Assembly: GCF_033097505.1 (NCBI RefSeq)
Contig: NZ_AP028654.1
Coordinates: 2,500,001 to 2,564,000 of the forward strand
Reading direction: 5' to 3'
DNA length: 64,000 nucleotides
Source: Helicovermis profundi
GTDB lineage: Bacteria; Bacillota; Clostridia; Peptostreptococcales; Acidaminobacteraceae
Made by a program: the position numbers and the translations under genes
Shown: positions 28,886 to 37,821 of the stretch, in pieces
Layout: each line of letters begins with the position of its first letter
How positions within the stretch are numbered: position 1 is the first letter of the stretch
Notes under the pieces: model-generated
What the model was told of the DNA's origin: nothing
The model's input: only the letters and a program-made list of their open reading frames with translations
The model's database searches: none

Positions 28886-28905
28886 CTATTAAAATCCCCC
28901 TCAAA

Positions 28906-29556
28906 CTATATATACGGCTCAATTTCCATTCTATTTTCTTTTATATATGCAATTTCTGGCATATCAGGTTCATAATCTCCATCATCTGGTGCACGTGTTA
29001 TAAGTCCTGCAATTCTAAGTTGAGTTGCAATGAGTTTATTCGCTACAACATAGGCATTAATATTTCCATTTGCCCCTGCGTATGCTACACCTCTCAGTGT
29101 GCCCATAATAATAATATTTCCATATGCTATAACTTCAGCTCCAGGATTAACATCACCAAGTATAATTACATTCCCTTTAAAATCAACTTTAACTCCTGAA
29201 CGAAGTGTTCCTCTTACAAACTTTGTAAGACCCTCTTTTATACCATCAAATACATCATTTTCACTAGAATTTTTATTATTAACTTTATTAGTTTTTTTAG
29301 TAAACGAATCTATATTTTCCAAACTTTTCACATTGATTTCTAGTTCTTTAATCAAAATTTCTTCTATAATAGATTTTTCATTATAAGTAAGTTTCTTCCC
29401 GCTCGTCCCTACAACAAAAGCACCCTTATAAAAGCTTTTTTTCTCAATTTTTTTACTGAGTGAATCAACCATTTCTTTAATTGAACTTTCCTTTGAAATG
29501 TGTATTACAATTCCGTCCTTGTTTCCCTTAAATTCTAAATGACTTAAATTAAGCAT
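28906..29556 (-). CDS. minC: Septum formation inhibitor MinC
   Basis: 216 residues. N-terminal domain (1-95) and the C-terminal right-handed beta-helix (about 110-205, GDVNPGAEVIAYGNIIIMGTLRGVAYAG). MinC blocks FtsZ assembly away from midcell. First gene of minCDE; TATAAT-like bases lie about 50 bp upstream on this strand. Confidence 0.95.
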   Translation of the reverse strand: MLNLSHLEFKGNKDGIVIHISKESSIKEMVDSLSKKIEKKSFYKGAFVVGTSGKKLTYNEKSIIEEILIKELEINVKSLENIDSFTKKTNKVNNKNSSENDVFDGIKEGLTKFVRGTLRSGVKVDFKGNVIILGDVNPGAEVIAYGNIIIMGTLRGVAYAGANGNINAYVVANKLIATQLRIAGLITRAPDDGDYEPDMPEIAYIKENRMEIEPYI

Positions 29557-29652
29557 TTTTCCCCCATAAGTACAAATTTAGTTAGAGTTACGCATTATTA
29601 TAATGATTATACCACTAAAAATATAAAATAAAAAGCATTCAAGCAGTTCAAT

Positions 29653-32550
29653 TTATTTATTATCTTCCTTATAGTCATTTGGATCAAGTTTTAAGTAATC
29701 TGCAATTATATCTCTAGCAATTGGAGATGCATATCCCCCATGCCCACCTTGTGGAATTAACACCACAACAGAAATCTCAGGTTTTTCATATGGTGCAAAT
29801 GATACAAACCACGAAAAACTATCATAGTTATCTCTATATTCATTTATCATTTCGTCAGTAAGTTTAAAATTAGATAATTCCTTTAATGCTTCTCTAATAG
29901 TATTTTCTTCACTTAAATACCCAATTCTAAATAAATACTCAATTTTGTTTTCTAATTTATTGATTTCCTTAATTAATAATTCCTTGCTTGATTTGTCTAC
30001 TAATGATTTTGCTTCTTCTTCTAATTTTATTTTTTTAATTTGAAGTTCAGCCAATTCGTCATTTCTTTGTTTTATAATTTCTAAAGATTTCTTCTCAACT
30101 TCATCATATGTTAAATTTCTATTTATAAGTGATAGATATTTTTTTATATATTCTTTTTCACTTTTAGGCGGAATCGTTCCAGCTTTTTCTGCCGTTCCAG
30201 TTTTAGCTCCAACATCAATAGGAAATTTCTTAAATGCAGTCTTCGCTGTTCCTCTATTTCCTCTAGTTACTAATAACATTCCTTTTCTTAACTCTTTTAG
30301 ACTATTTGATTGATCAAAACTTGAAGGATTCACATTTTGATTTTTTATAATTTTTGTATCTCCAACTTTTTTAATTAAAGTAAGTTCATTAAGCTTGCCA
30401 CCGTTTGCAAGAGTAGCTATATATCTAGACATTTGTACAGGCGTATATTTATGGTCACCTTGACCAATTGCCAAATTAAGTCCATCACCCTCCGACCAAT
30501 TAATATTACTAAAATAATCATATTTTATAATATCTGCTAATTTTTCAACAATATAATAATCACTATTTGCACCAAATTTAATTAGCGTTTTAATTAAATT
30601 TCCACGAGATATTGAAGAATCTTTAAGAGCAACGATTTTAGCAATAACTGCATCTGTTTTATCTTCCGAGTCAATTAATTCCTTAGGAAAATATTCTGGG
30701 AGTATAAATTTAAGTTTCCTTTTAAGCATGTTTATAGTAGTTACTTCTTTTTTTGTTTCACTTGGAACCCCAACACTTACTTCACCAATTTCAATTCCAG
30801 TTTTATCATTTAATCCGAAATATTTTGAATAATCAAGGAGTATTTTAGTACTCATTTCAAAACTTAATGGTTTATCTTTTTTATAATCGTATCCCATTCC
30901 CATATCGAAAAAATAGTAATTACAAGATTCTTCGATAGCTTTATATAAATCAGTTGGTCCATGTTTGGCATGATAATCATTCCATATCCAACATCCATAC
31001 CTATGTTTTCCAATTTCAATATATCCATCCGCATTTATTTTGAGACTTGGATCAAGACCTTGCTCTAGTGCAGCAAATCCTGTAACCATCTTGTAGGTCG
31101 AACCAGGTTGTACAGCAGTAAGAGTCGCTATATCATATAAAGGTCTTGGAGAAAGTTGATCTTTAATATTCTTCGGAGAAAGTTTTTTCCAATTATCATA
31201 ACTTATTCCCGTAGAAAACAAATTAAGATCATATGACGGATAACTTACAAGAGCAAGTACTTCACCAGTATTAACATCAGTTACAACTGCTGCTGCAGTT
31301 TTAGCTTTAGGAAAAGCCTCTTTAAATTTAAAATCTCCCCATTCACTTTTATATGTACCGCCTACTTGAAGAGCCTCTAGTAAGTCTTTAATGTGTTTTT
31401 CAAGTTTCTTTTGAAGATTAATATCAACGGTTAATGTTATATCTTTACCAGCTTTCGCTTTTTTAGAATCAATTCCATAAATGCTGTCATCAACATTTTT
31501 TACTAATTTCCCAAGTGCGTCAACTTCAATATATTTATATCCATTTTCTCCTTTTAAATCAAGTTCGTATCTACCTTCAATTCCAACTTTACCAATTAAT
31601 TGATTTTCATCATAATTGTTTTTCCTTACATATTTTTCAATTTCGTTTTCACTAGAGATTTTGCCCATATAACCAATTATATGAGACGCACTACTATTAA
31701 AAGGATAGTTTCTTTGTGGTTCAATTCTAACATTAATGCCTGGCAAACTCATTGACATTTCCTCAATTAAGACAGCAGTTTCTTTATTAACACTTGAAGA
31801 AATTTTTACAGGATTATATTTCAAATATCCTTTTATTCTAAATGCGTGTTTAATTGTAAGTATCTTTAATGCATCTTCATCAGAATATGTACTATCAATT
31901 TTATAATATCTCAAATTTCTAATTTTTTTAAGTGCTGCCTTTGCATCTATATCATAAGGCAAATGATAGTATTTTAAAAATTTTTCTTTTTCTATCTGCG
32001 ACCAAAATTTCATTTTACTTACTGATAAGGGAAGCGAAACTCCCTTCATTAATAAGAATTTTTTCGCATCATTATTATCTAGCTCTTCAGAAATTTGCTC
32101 TCTAGTTCTTATTTCTTGAAAAACTTTACTTGCTATAGCACTCGTATCATAACCATTATCAGCTAAATACTTTTCAACATTTTTATCATATGTAAAATAA
32201 TATTCATCGCCATTTTTCTCTATAGGAAACTCAATATGTTCTTCGTTTCTTTTGTTTAATATATCTAATATTTTAATCGAAACGTCGTTAAGTTCACTAC
32301 TTGAAAGTATACTTGCAGATAATTCTATGGCAAAAGCAGGAATATTTCCTGCAATAAGAACTCCATTTCTATCAAAAATCTCTCCTCTTTTTGCTACTAT
32401 AGGAATTTTTCTTACCCTATTATTAATTGAAAGTTCTCTATAATGTTCACCATTTATAACTGTAATATCAACTAATCTAAGTGATATTACAAGAAAAATA
32501 ATCGAGAATACTATTAATATTTGATTTCTTCTATCTTTTATATTATTCAT
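29653..32550 (-). CDS. mrdA: Penicillin-binding protein 2 (elongasome transpeptidase), with a large insertion
   Basis: 965 residues, far longer than the usual 600-750. Signal-anchor helix (about 10-30), dimerisation/pedestal domain, then transpeptidase with the active serine in PGSTYKMVTGF, SCN in EESCNYYFF and the KTG box in GAKTGTAEK. About 120 charged, coiled-coil-like residues (roughly 790-912) are inserted between KTGTAEK and SWFVSFAPYEKPE, strands that are normally close together. It works with RodA and MreBCD in side-wall synthesis. Gene order mreB-C-D-mrdA is standard. Confidence 0.93.
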   Translation of the reverse strand: MNNIKDRRNQILIVFSIIFLVISLRLVDITVINGEHYRELSINNRVRKIPIVAKRGEIFDRNGVLIAGNIPAFAIELSASILSSSELNDVSIKILDILNKRNEEHIEFPIEKNGDEYYFTYDKNVEKYLADNGYDTSAIASKVFQEIRTREQISEELDNNDAKKFLLMKGVSLPLSVSKMKFWSQIEKEKFLKYYHLPYDIDAKAALKKIRNLRYYKIDSTYSDEDALKILTIKHAFRIKGYLKYNPVKISSSVNKETAVLIEEMSMSLPGINVRIEPQRNYPFNSSASHIIGYMGKISSENEIEKYVRKNNYDENQLIGKVGIEGRYELDLKGENGYKYIEVDALGKLVKNVDDSIYGIDSKKAKAGKDITLTVDINLQKKLEKHIKDLLEALQVGGTYKSEWGDFKFKEAFPKAKTAAAVVTDVNTGEVLALVSYPSYDLNLFSTGISYDNWKKLSPKNIKDQLSPRPLYDIATLTAVQPGSTYKMVTGFAALEQGLDPSLKINADGYIEIGKHRYGCWIWNDYHAKHGPTDLYKAIEESCNYYFFDMGMGYDYKKDKPLSFEMSTKILLDYSKYFGLNDKTGIEIGEVSVGVPSETKKEVTTINMLKRKLKFILPEYFPKELIDSEDKTDAVIAKIVALKDSSISRGNLIKTLIKFGANSDYYIVEKLADIIKYDYFSNINWSEGDGLNLAIGQGDHKYTPVQMSRYIATLANGGKLNELTLIKKVGDTKIIKNQNVNPSSFDQSNSLKELRKGMLLVTRGNRGTAKTAFKKFPIDVGAKTGTAEKAGTIPPKSEKEYIKKYLSLINRNLTYDEVEKKSLEIIKQRNDELAELQIKKIKLEEEAKSLVDKSSKELLIKEINKLENKIEYLFRIGYLSEENTIREALKELSNFKLTDEMINEYRDNYDSFSWFVSFAPYEKPEISVVVLIPQGGHGGYASPIARDIIADYLKLDPNDYKEDNK

Positions 32551-32566
32551 AAATCCACCAATTTAT

Positions 32567-33052
32567 CTATCTCATGTTATAATCATACACTCTTGGAAAA
32601 ATCTTGCCATATATAAATGTTATAATCACAATATTTTCAATTCCTTCACCCAAAATTATTTTATAAAAGTCCAAATCGTTTATAGAAGCACCAATTAAAT
32701 ACATAAATAGTAAAAACATTATATGATATATAAATGTTGCAAAAATTATCGTAATAATTGGAGTCAAAAAATTATCTTTAAATAACTTTTCATAAAAAAG
32801 ACTAATAATAAAAACAATACTTGTATAAATTATCAAATTAATACTTAAAGCTTTAGATAAAAATACATCTTGCAAAATTCCTACTCCAATTGCAAATATA
32901 TAGCCTTCTTTTTTACCATAAATAAGAGTAAAAGTAACAATCATTACCAACGATATATTAGGGATAATTCCATAAATTCGAAAAAACTGTAAAATTGTTG
33001 ACTGTATTAAAAAAACAAATATTGAAATTAAAATTACATATTTACTTTTCAT
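32567..33052 (-). CDS. mreD: Rod shape-determining protein MreD
   Basis: 161 residues from ATG 33052, which follows GGAGAG and overlaps the end of mreC by 11 bp. Five predicted membrane helices, with the family segment YGKKEGYIFAIGVGILQDVF. Part of the membrane-embedded elongation complex. Confidence 0.9.
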   Translation of the reverse strand: MKSKYVILISIFVFLIQSTILQFFRIYGIIPNISLVMIVTFTLIYGKKEGYIFAIGVGILQDVFLSKALSINLIIYTSIVFIISLFYEKLFKDNFLTPIITIIFATFIYHIMFLLFMYLIGASINDLDFYKIILGEGIENIVIITFIYGKIFPRVYDYNMR

Positions 33053-33890
33053 CGTAAGTTCTCTCCTTATCGTAAGGAAGCACAATTACCTTATTAATTT
33101 TTTTAAAATTCACAGTGGGTTTTACCTTAACTTCAATTAGCAAATTATCTTTATTAGTATTGATCTTATCTACATAACCTATCAATATACCTTTTGGATA
33201 TATTCCAAGTCCTGAAGTTATAATCTTATCTCCAAACTCTACTTTTGCTTTAGGATCAAATAAATTGCCAATCAAATTATAATTATAGGTTCCACTTAAA
33301 ATTCCATCAAAACTACTTTTTACTTTCAATGATTCAAAACCTATAGAACTTTTATTATCTATTATCGTAACTACCTTTGACCAATTACTTCCTACATCAT
33401 AAACTAATCCAACTAAACCTTTTCCATTTATAACAGTAGAATTCTTAGTAACTCCGTCATTTTCTCCAACATCAATGGTAAACATGTTATACCAATTACC
33501 AGAATCTTTAGCAGTAATATTTGCAGATACGAAATTATCTATTTTCGTCTTGTTAATATAATTTAATGTTTTACTTAAGTCTTTCAATTCACCATATTCT
33601 TTTTTATCTAAAGTGACTTTAATAAGTTCTTCTTTCATTTTTGAATTTTCTTCTAGTAACATTTTGTTTTCATCCATAGTTTTCCAAACATTTAAAATCG
33701 GATTCACTTTTGACGAAATATATTCACTCGATGTATACAGAACCTTTTGAATAGGTGTAATAATAACTCCAGCTATATTTTCAAATATAGAAATTCTACT
33801 TCTTCCCCCAGCAGATATTCCCATAAAAAAAAGCAAAATAATGCCTAAAATTATAATAAACCATTTTTTCCATTTAGAATATTCATTCAT
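33042..33890 (-). CDS. mreC: Rod shape-determining protein MreC
   Basis: 282 residues: membrane anchor (about 10-28), coiled coil (about 70-105) and the beta-barrel domain with TIDVGENDGVTKNSTVING and SGLGIYPKGILIGYV. MreC links MreB inside to PBP2 outside. Lies 14 bp after mreB. Confidence 0.94.
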   Translation of the reverse strand: MNEYSKWKKWFIIILGIILLFFMGISAGGRSRISIFENIAGVIITPIQKVLYTSSEYISSKVNPILNVWKTMDENKMLLEENSKMKEELIKVTLDKKEYGELKDLSKTLNYINKTKIDNFVSANITAKDSGNWYNMFTIDVGENDGVTKNSTVINGKGLVGLVYDVGSNWSKVVTIIDNKSSIGFESLKVKSSFDGILSGTYNYNLIGNLFDPKAKVEFGDKIITSGLGIYPKGILIGYVDKINTNKDNLLIEVKVKPTVNFKKINKVIVLPYDKERTYDEK

Positions 33891-33904
33891 TATAACACCT
33901 ACTT

Positions 33905-34957
33905 CTATTTTAAAATATTGCTTTGCCTAATAAAAACATTTTTATACTTATCATACTCCTCAACTGCAACACCAGTACCTATTGCTACACAATCAAGAGG
34001 TTCATTTGCGATATGAACAGGCATATAGGTCTGTGAATTTATAAGTGCATCTAGACCCTTTAAAAGAGCTCCACCACCTGTAAGCATAATCCCGTCCTGC
34101 ATAATATCTGAAGCAAGTTCAGGGGGTGTTCTTTCAAGCGTAGACTTAATACCTTCAACAATAGAGCTAATTGGTTCTCTTAATGCATTTAAAATTTCAC
34201 TTGAATCTATAATTTGATTTTTTGGAAGCCCAGTCAATAAATTTCTTCCTGTTATCTCTAATTTGGTATCTTTAGATAAAATAGACGATTTAACTTCATA
34301 GGCATAGCCAATCTCAATTTTAAGTTTTTCAGCAGTCCTCTCACCTATCATCAAATTATATTCTTTCCTAATATAATTAACAATTGATTCATCCATTTTG
34401 TCTCCACCAATTCTAATTGATTGTGAAGTAACAATACCACCAAGTGAAATAACTGCAATTTCAGTAGTTCCACCACCTATGTCAACAACCATGCTACCAG
34501 TAGGTTCTTCAACAGGAAGCCCCGCTCCTATTGCAGCTGCCATTGGTTCTTCAATTAATAAAGCTTCCTTAGCTCCTGCAGAAGTTGAGGCCTGTATAAC
34601 AGCTTTTTTTTCAACATCAGTTACACCATATGGTATCCCAACAACGACTCTTGTATAAGTAAAAAAGCTTCTTTTAGGAATAGCTTTATCTATAAAATAT
34701 TTGATCATTTTATAAGTTACGTCAAAATCAGCAATTACACCATCGCGAAGTGGTCTTATTGCAATAATATTTCCAGGAGTTCTACCTATCATTTGTTTCG
34801 CACCTAAACCAACATCTAAAATTTCATTTGTATCTTTTTTTATTGCTACAACTGAAGGTTCTCTTACAACAATACCTTTGTTTTTAACATTAACTAATGT
34901 GTTAGCCGTTCCTAGATCAATACCTATATCTTTTGTAAACCAATTAAAAATTCTCAA
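33905..34957 (-). CDS. mreB: Rod shape-determining actin homologue MreB
   Basis: 350 residues if the TTG at 34957 is the start; it stands 6 nt after AAAGGAG and gives [16 protein letters not shown], the normal MreB N-terminus. The in-frame ATG at 34984 would add nine unlikely residues and bury the ribosome site. Actin-family ATP motifs: [39 protein letters not shown]. Forms membrane filaments that guide cell-wall synthesis. Confidence 0.95.
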   Translation of the reverse strand: MRIFNWFTKDIGIDLGTANTLVNVKNKGIVVREPSVVAIKKDTNEILDVGLGAKQMIGRTPGNIIAIRPLRDGVIADFDVTYKMIKYFIDKAIPKRSFFTYTRVVVGIPYGVTDVEKKAVIQASTSAGAKEALLIEEPMAAAIGAGLPVEEPTGSMVVDIGGGTTEIAVISLGGIVTSQSIRIGGDKMDESIVNYIRKEYNLMIGERTAEKLKIEIGYAYEVKSSILSKDTKLEITGRNLLTGLPKNQIIDSSEILNALREPISSIVEGIKSTLERTPPELASDIMQDGIMLTGGGALLKGLDALINSQTYMPVHIANEPLDCVAIGTGVAVEEYDKYKNVFIRQSNILK

Positions 34958-35004
34958 AGGTTTTCTCCTTTCATTAACACGCATCTATATAATTACTTTT
35001 AAAT

Positions 35005-35691
35005 TTATTCATCTAAAATATCATGTTCTCTAAAACTAAAATATTTAGAGTTTCCTATAATAATGTGATCTAGAATCTCAATTCCCAGTATCTTACCTGC
35101 TTTTTTTAGCCTCTTTGTAATACTTCTATCTTCTTCACTAGGGTTTGTATTTCCACTAGGATGATTATGAACTAAAATAATTGAAGCTGCTGATTTTCTA
35201 ACTGCTAAATTAAAAACCTCTCTTGGATGTACAATTGAGGAATTTAAACTTCCAATCGAAATTGTTTCTATCGATATAATGCTGTTTTTAGTATCTAATA
35301 AAACACTTCTAAATTCCTCTTTTTTTAAAAATTGCATACTTATCACTAATTCTTCAACAATATCTGTTGGCGATGTAATTTTCTTTCTTACTTCTTTTTT
35401 ATATGAAACTACTCTTTTACCAAGTTCAACTGCGCAAATTACTTTTAAAGCTTTTATTTTACCAAGTCCGTTAATAGTGCATAATTCATCTACAGTAATA
35501 TTATTTAAACCTTCCAAATTAGAACACATATCTATAATTTCATTAGATATGTCGTAAACATTTTTACTTTTACTACCACTGGAAAGAATAATAGAAATTA
35601 ATTCATTAACCGAAAGTGAATTTACACCTTTAAGCATTGCTCTTTCTCTAGGTCTTTCAAACTCTTTTTTATTCTTAAATACAATATCCAT
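35005..35691 (-). CDS. radC: RadC/JAMM-domain DNA repair-like protein
   Basis: 228 residues from ATG 35691 (GGAG upstream). N-terminal helix-hairpin-helix (TINGLGKIKALKVICAVELG) and C-terminal MPN/JAMM metal site (LVHNHPSGNTNPSEED). The cellular role of RadC proteins remains debated. Conserved between maf and mreB in Bacillota. Confidence 0.94.
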   Translation of the reverse strand: MDIVFKNKKEFERPRERAMLKGVNSLSVNELISIILSSGSKSKNVYDISNEIIDMCSNLEGLNNITVDELCTINGLGKIKALKVICAVELGKRVVSYKKEVRKKITSPTDIVEELVISMQFLKKEEFRSVLLDTKNSIISIETISIGSLNSSIVHPREVFNLAVRKSAASIILVHNHPSGNTNPSEEDRSITKRLKKAGKILGIEILDHIIIGNSKYFSFREHDILDE

Positions 35692-35750
35692 GACATTTTC
35701 TCCAATTTTATTTGTATATGTCAAAATATCATAACTAAATAATATTTTCT

Positions 35751-36323
35751 CTAAAGGATATGAATATTAAAAACATCACTTAAAATGTCACTTAACCTTG
35801 AAATAGGCAATCCTACCACATTGAAATAATCACCTTCAATTGAATCAACAAATACTGAACCTACACCCTGAATAGCATATGCACCAGCCTTATCTAAGGG
35901 TTCTCCAGTTTCAATATAATTATCAATTTGCTTATCAGTTAATTTTTTAAAGACTACTTTAGTTTTTACAAAATCAATTATTTTATTTTTATCGTCAATA
36001 ATACTTACACCTGTATAAACATAATGAGTATTATCACTTAAAAGCCTAAGCATTTCTTTTGCTTCTTTTTTACTTCTGGGTTTTCCTATAACTTTGTTAT
36101 AAAAAACAATCGTATCAGCTGCAATTATTATAGAGTCTTTATCAGACTTTACAAAAATATCATTTGCCTTTCTAAAAGCCAAACTCATAACAATGCTCTC
36201 TGGCGATTCATTTTCATCAACCTTTTCTTCAATATCACTTGAAATAGTTTTAAAATTAAGCCCCATATTTTTTAATATCTCTTTTCTTCTCGGCGAATTT
36301 GAAGCTAATATTATTTTTTTCAT
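35751..36323 (-). CDS. maf: Maf family nucleoside-triphosphate pyrophosphatase
   Basis: 190 residues from ATG 36323, which follows AGGTG by 6 nt. LASNSPRRKEILKNMG and DTIVFYNKVIGKPRSKKEA are Maf signatures. Such enzymes hydrolyse dTTP/UTP or modified nucleotides and can affect septum formation. In the usual place beside radC. Confidence 0.94.
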   Translation of the reverse strand: MKKIILASNSPRRKEILKNMGLNFKTISSDIEEKVDENESPESIVMSLAFRKANDIFVKSDKDSIIIAADTIVFYNKVIGKPRSKKEAKEMLRLLSDNTHYVYTGVSIIDDKNKIIDFVKTKVVFKKLTDKQIDNYIETGEPLDKAGAYAIQGVGSVFVDSIEGDYFNVVGLPISRLSDILSDVFNIHIL

Positions 36324-36332
36324 TATAATCAC

Positions 36333-36581
36333 CTACATCTTTCTAAAAATAATAAACGCAATTAAAATACCAATAATACTTGATAAATTTAAATGCATTA
36401 AGAAACCTAAAGTAAACTCAACAATTCCCAAATCAATTGTCACTGGACTAAAGCCAATTGTTTTACCATAGGATAAAACGCTGATATAATTTTTAAAGAT
36501 ATCTCCTATAATGCCTCCAATTACAAGTCCTATAAGTAGTACGATAAGTAAAACTAAAGTATTTTTATTAGTTGCTTTCAA
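36333..36581 (-). CDS. DUF4321 membrane protein
   Basis: 82 residues with two membrane helices (NTLVLLIVLLIGLVIGGIIG and LSSIIGILIAFIIF). Start set at the TTG (36581) 5 nt after GGAGG; the ATGs at 36593 and 36599 overlap that ribosome site. DUF4321 genes are commonly found next to maf and radC in Clostridia. Function unknown. Confidence 0.75.
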   Translation of the reverse strand: MKATNKNTLVLLIVLLIGLVIGGIIGDIFKNYISVLSYGKTIGFSPVTIDLGIVEFTLGFLMHLNLSSIIGILIAFIIFRKM

Positions 36582-36599
36582 AATATCCTCCATATACAA

Positions 36600-36778
36600 T
36601 TATACAATATCATAGATATTTCCAATTTACAATATATGTAAACTAAACATCTTTACTTCACTACAATTTTAGCATGTATATAGGTCTTTCACAAGGTTTA
36701 TAAGGTTACAATTTAACTATTTTAAAGTTAGATTTAGTTGCTTTAAAATATATTGCTAAGTGAAGTGAAATTAAATAT
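36600..36778. other. Gene-free region with long-range inverted repeats
   Basis: No open frame of note. TTTACTTCACT and TAGCA on the left (about 36650-36673) can pair with TGCTA and AGTGAAGTGAAA on the right (about 36752-36770), enclosing about 80 nt. This could be the stem of a small structured RNA or chance in AT-rich DNA. Confidence 0.3.
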
Positions 36779-36822
36779 AAAAAAGTCGATTAAACAATAA
36801 TTTATGTTTAATCAACTTTTTT
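36779..36822. terminator. Bidirectional terminator after the XRE-type regulator
   Basis: AAAAAAGTCGATTAAACA and TGTTTAATCAACTTTTTT pair with one mismatch around an 8-nt loop; A- and T-runs on the two sides suit both directions. Confidence 0.8.
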
Positions 36823-36848
36823 ATAGCTTAATCATTATTGAATTTTAA

Positions 36849-37517
36849 CTAGAGTTTCTTTTCAACTTTTAAACATTGGCCTAGTATTTCAATTTCTTTG
36901 ACATTTACACTTAAATCTTTATTTTTATCATTAAAAATACTAATCTTACCACTATTTAATCTTAAAACACCTATTATTACATTGCCTTTATGCTTTACTG
37001 TATAAATTTTCCCACCAGTTATAGTCTTAGTTTTAAAAAGAGTAAGTATATCTCCTTTACTTATGCATCTTGATTCCATATCACTTGATGGAGCTTCCAT
37101 AAAGAATATTTTTTCGTGCGAACGACCATCTATTTTCTTTTTTAAAATTGTTATATCTCTATTATCAATAACTTTATTAAATTGACCATTATATACAGGA
37201 TAATTCTTTATTACGCCTGAAAGGGCATCTAACCATTTATCGTTAGGCTGAATATTTATATTTTCTTTAATTACTTTTTCTTCTTTCTTTTTTTCTTTTC
37301 TAACTTCTGTCTTTTCTTCATTTTCATTAATAAGTTCTACTGCTTTTCTACCAAGGACTTTAAATATTTTTTCTGAATTACCCTCGTTTATAATTTTTTT
37401 GCCAGATTCAATACTCTTTATATATGATTCAGCTAAACCACATTTTTTTGCAAGTTGCTTCTGAGTAAGTCCTGATTTTAACCTTGCTTCATATATTTCT
37501 TTCGCTAATCTATTCAT
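36849..37517 (-). CDS. XRE-type HTH regulator with LexA/S24-like C-terminal domain
   Basis: 222 residues. HTH_3 domain at 4-60 (ARLKSGLTQKQLAKKCGLAESYIKSIESG), a lysine/glutamate-rich linker (70-95), then a C-terminal beta domain with APSSDMESRCISKGDILTLF and KIYTVKHKGNVIIGVLRLN that resembles the S24/LexA fold. A Ser lies where the nucleophile would be, but the catalytic Lys is not certain, so self-cleavage cannot be claimed. Single gene, located between the maf block and rnf. Confidence 0.72.
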   Translation of the reverse strand: MNRLAKEIYEARLKSGLTQKQLAKKCGLAESYIKSIESGKKIINEGNSEKIFKVLGRKAVELINENEEKTEVRKEKKKEEKVIKENINIQPNDKWLDALSGVIKNYPVYNGQFNKVIDNRDITILKKKIDGRSHEKIFFMEAPSSDMESRCISKGDILTLFKTKTITGGKIYTVKHKGNVIIGVLRLNSGKISIFNDKNKDLSVNVKEIEILGQCLKVEKKL

Positions 37518-37630
37518 TTAGAAACTCCTTTTTTATGTAAATTTATTATTCTATTATATCAGTAGATATAAAATTTTGCATCTGTAAATTATAAGAATAA
37601 ATTCTGAGCTTATCTCCTTTATATGATTAC

Positions 37631-37740
37631 TCGCAGTGCAACCCAGCCAACCTTCGGTTTGCTCTGTCACGGGCATCCTGCTTAAAATATCGCAGTGCAA
37701 CCCAGCCAACCTTCGGTTTGCAGGGTCACGGGCATCCTGC
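37631..37740. repeat. Two tandem copies of a GC-rich ~51-bp repeat
   Basis: 37631-37682 and 37690-37740 share nearly identical sequence at a 59-bp period; only about four central bases differ (CTCT against AGGG). Each holds AACC-TTC-GGTT, and on the minus strand copy 2 opens and closes with GCAGG and CCTGC. GC content is well above that of the flanks. It lies past the end of the rnf operon. Any open frame here is a by-product of the repeat. Confidence 0.8.
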
Positions 37741-37745
37741 CCTAT

Positions 37746-37810
37746 GTAAAACATCAAAAAATCAAAAAAAGAAGAGCAAGCTCTTCTTTTTTGTTTTTTT
37801 GATGTTTTAC
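37746..37810. terminator. Long near-perfect hairpin, probable rnf terminator
   Basis: Arms at 37746-37777 and 37780-37810 pair over about 31 bp with very few mismatches and a 2-nt loop; the core is GAAGAGC-AA-GCTCTTC flanked by A- and T-runs and outer GTAAAACATC / GATGTTTTAC. It begins 11 bp after the rnfB stop. It is longer than a normal terminator, so a mobile palindrome origin is possible. Confidence 0.7.
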
Positions 37811-37821
37811 GCACTGCTTTT

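Noticed and set aside
37631-37740. CRISPR array
   Set aside because: Only two units with a 7-8 bp gap between them and no spacers or cas genes.
37554-37814. 86-codon minus-strand open frame over the GC-rich repeats
   Set aside because: It is made of the two tandem repeats and one arm of the hairpin, has no ribosome site and no family resemblance.
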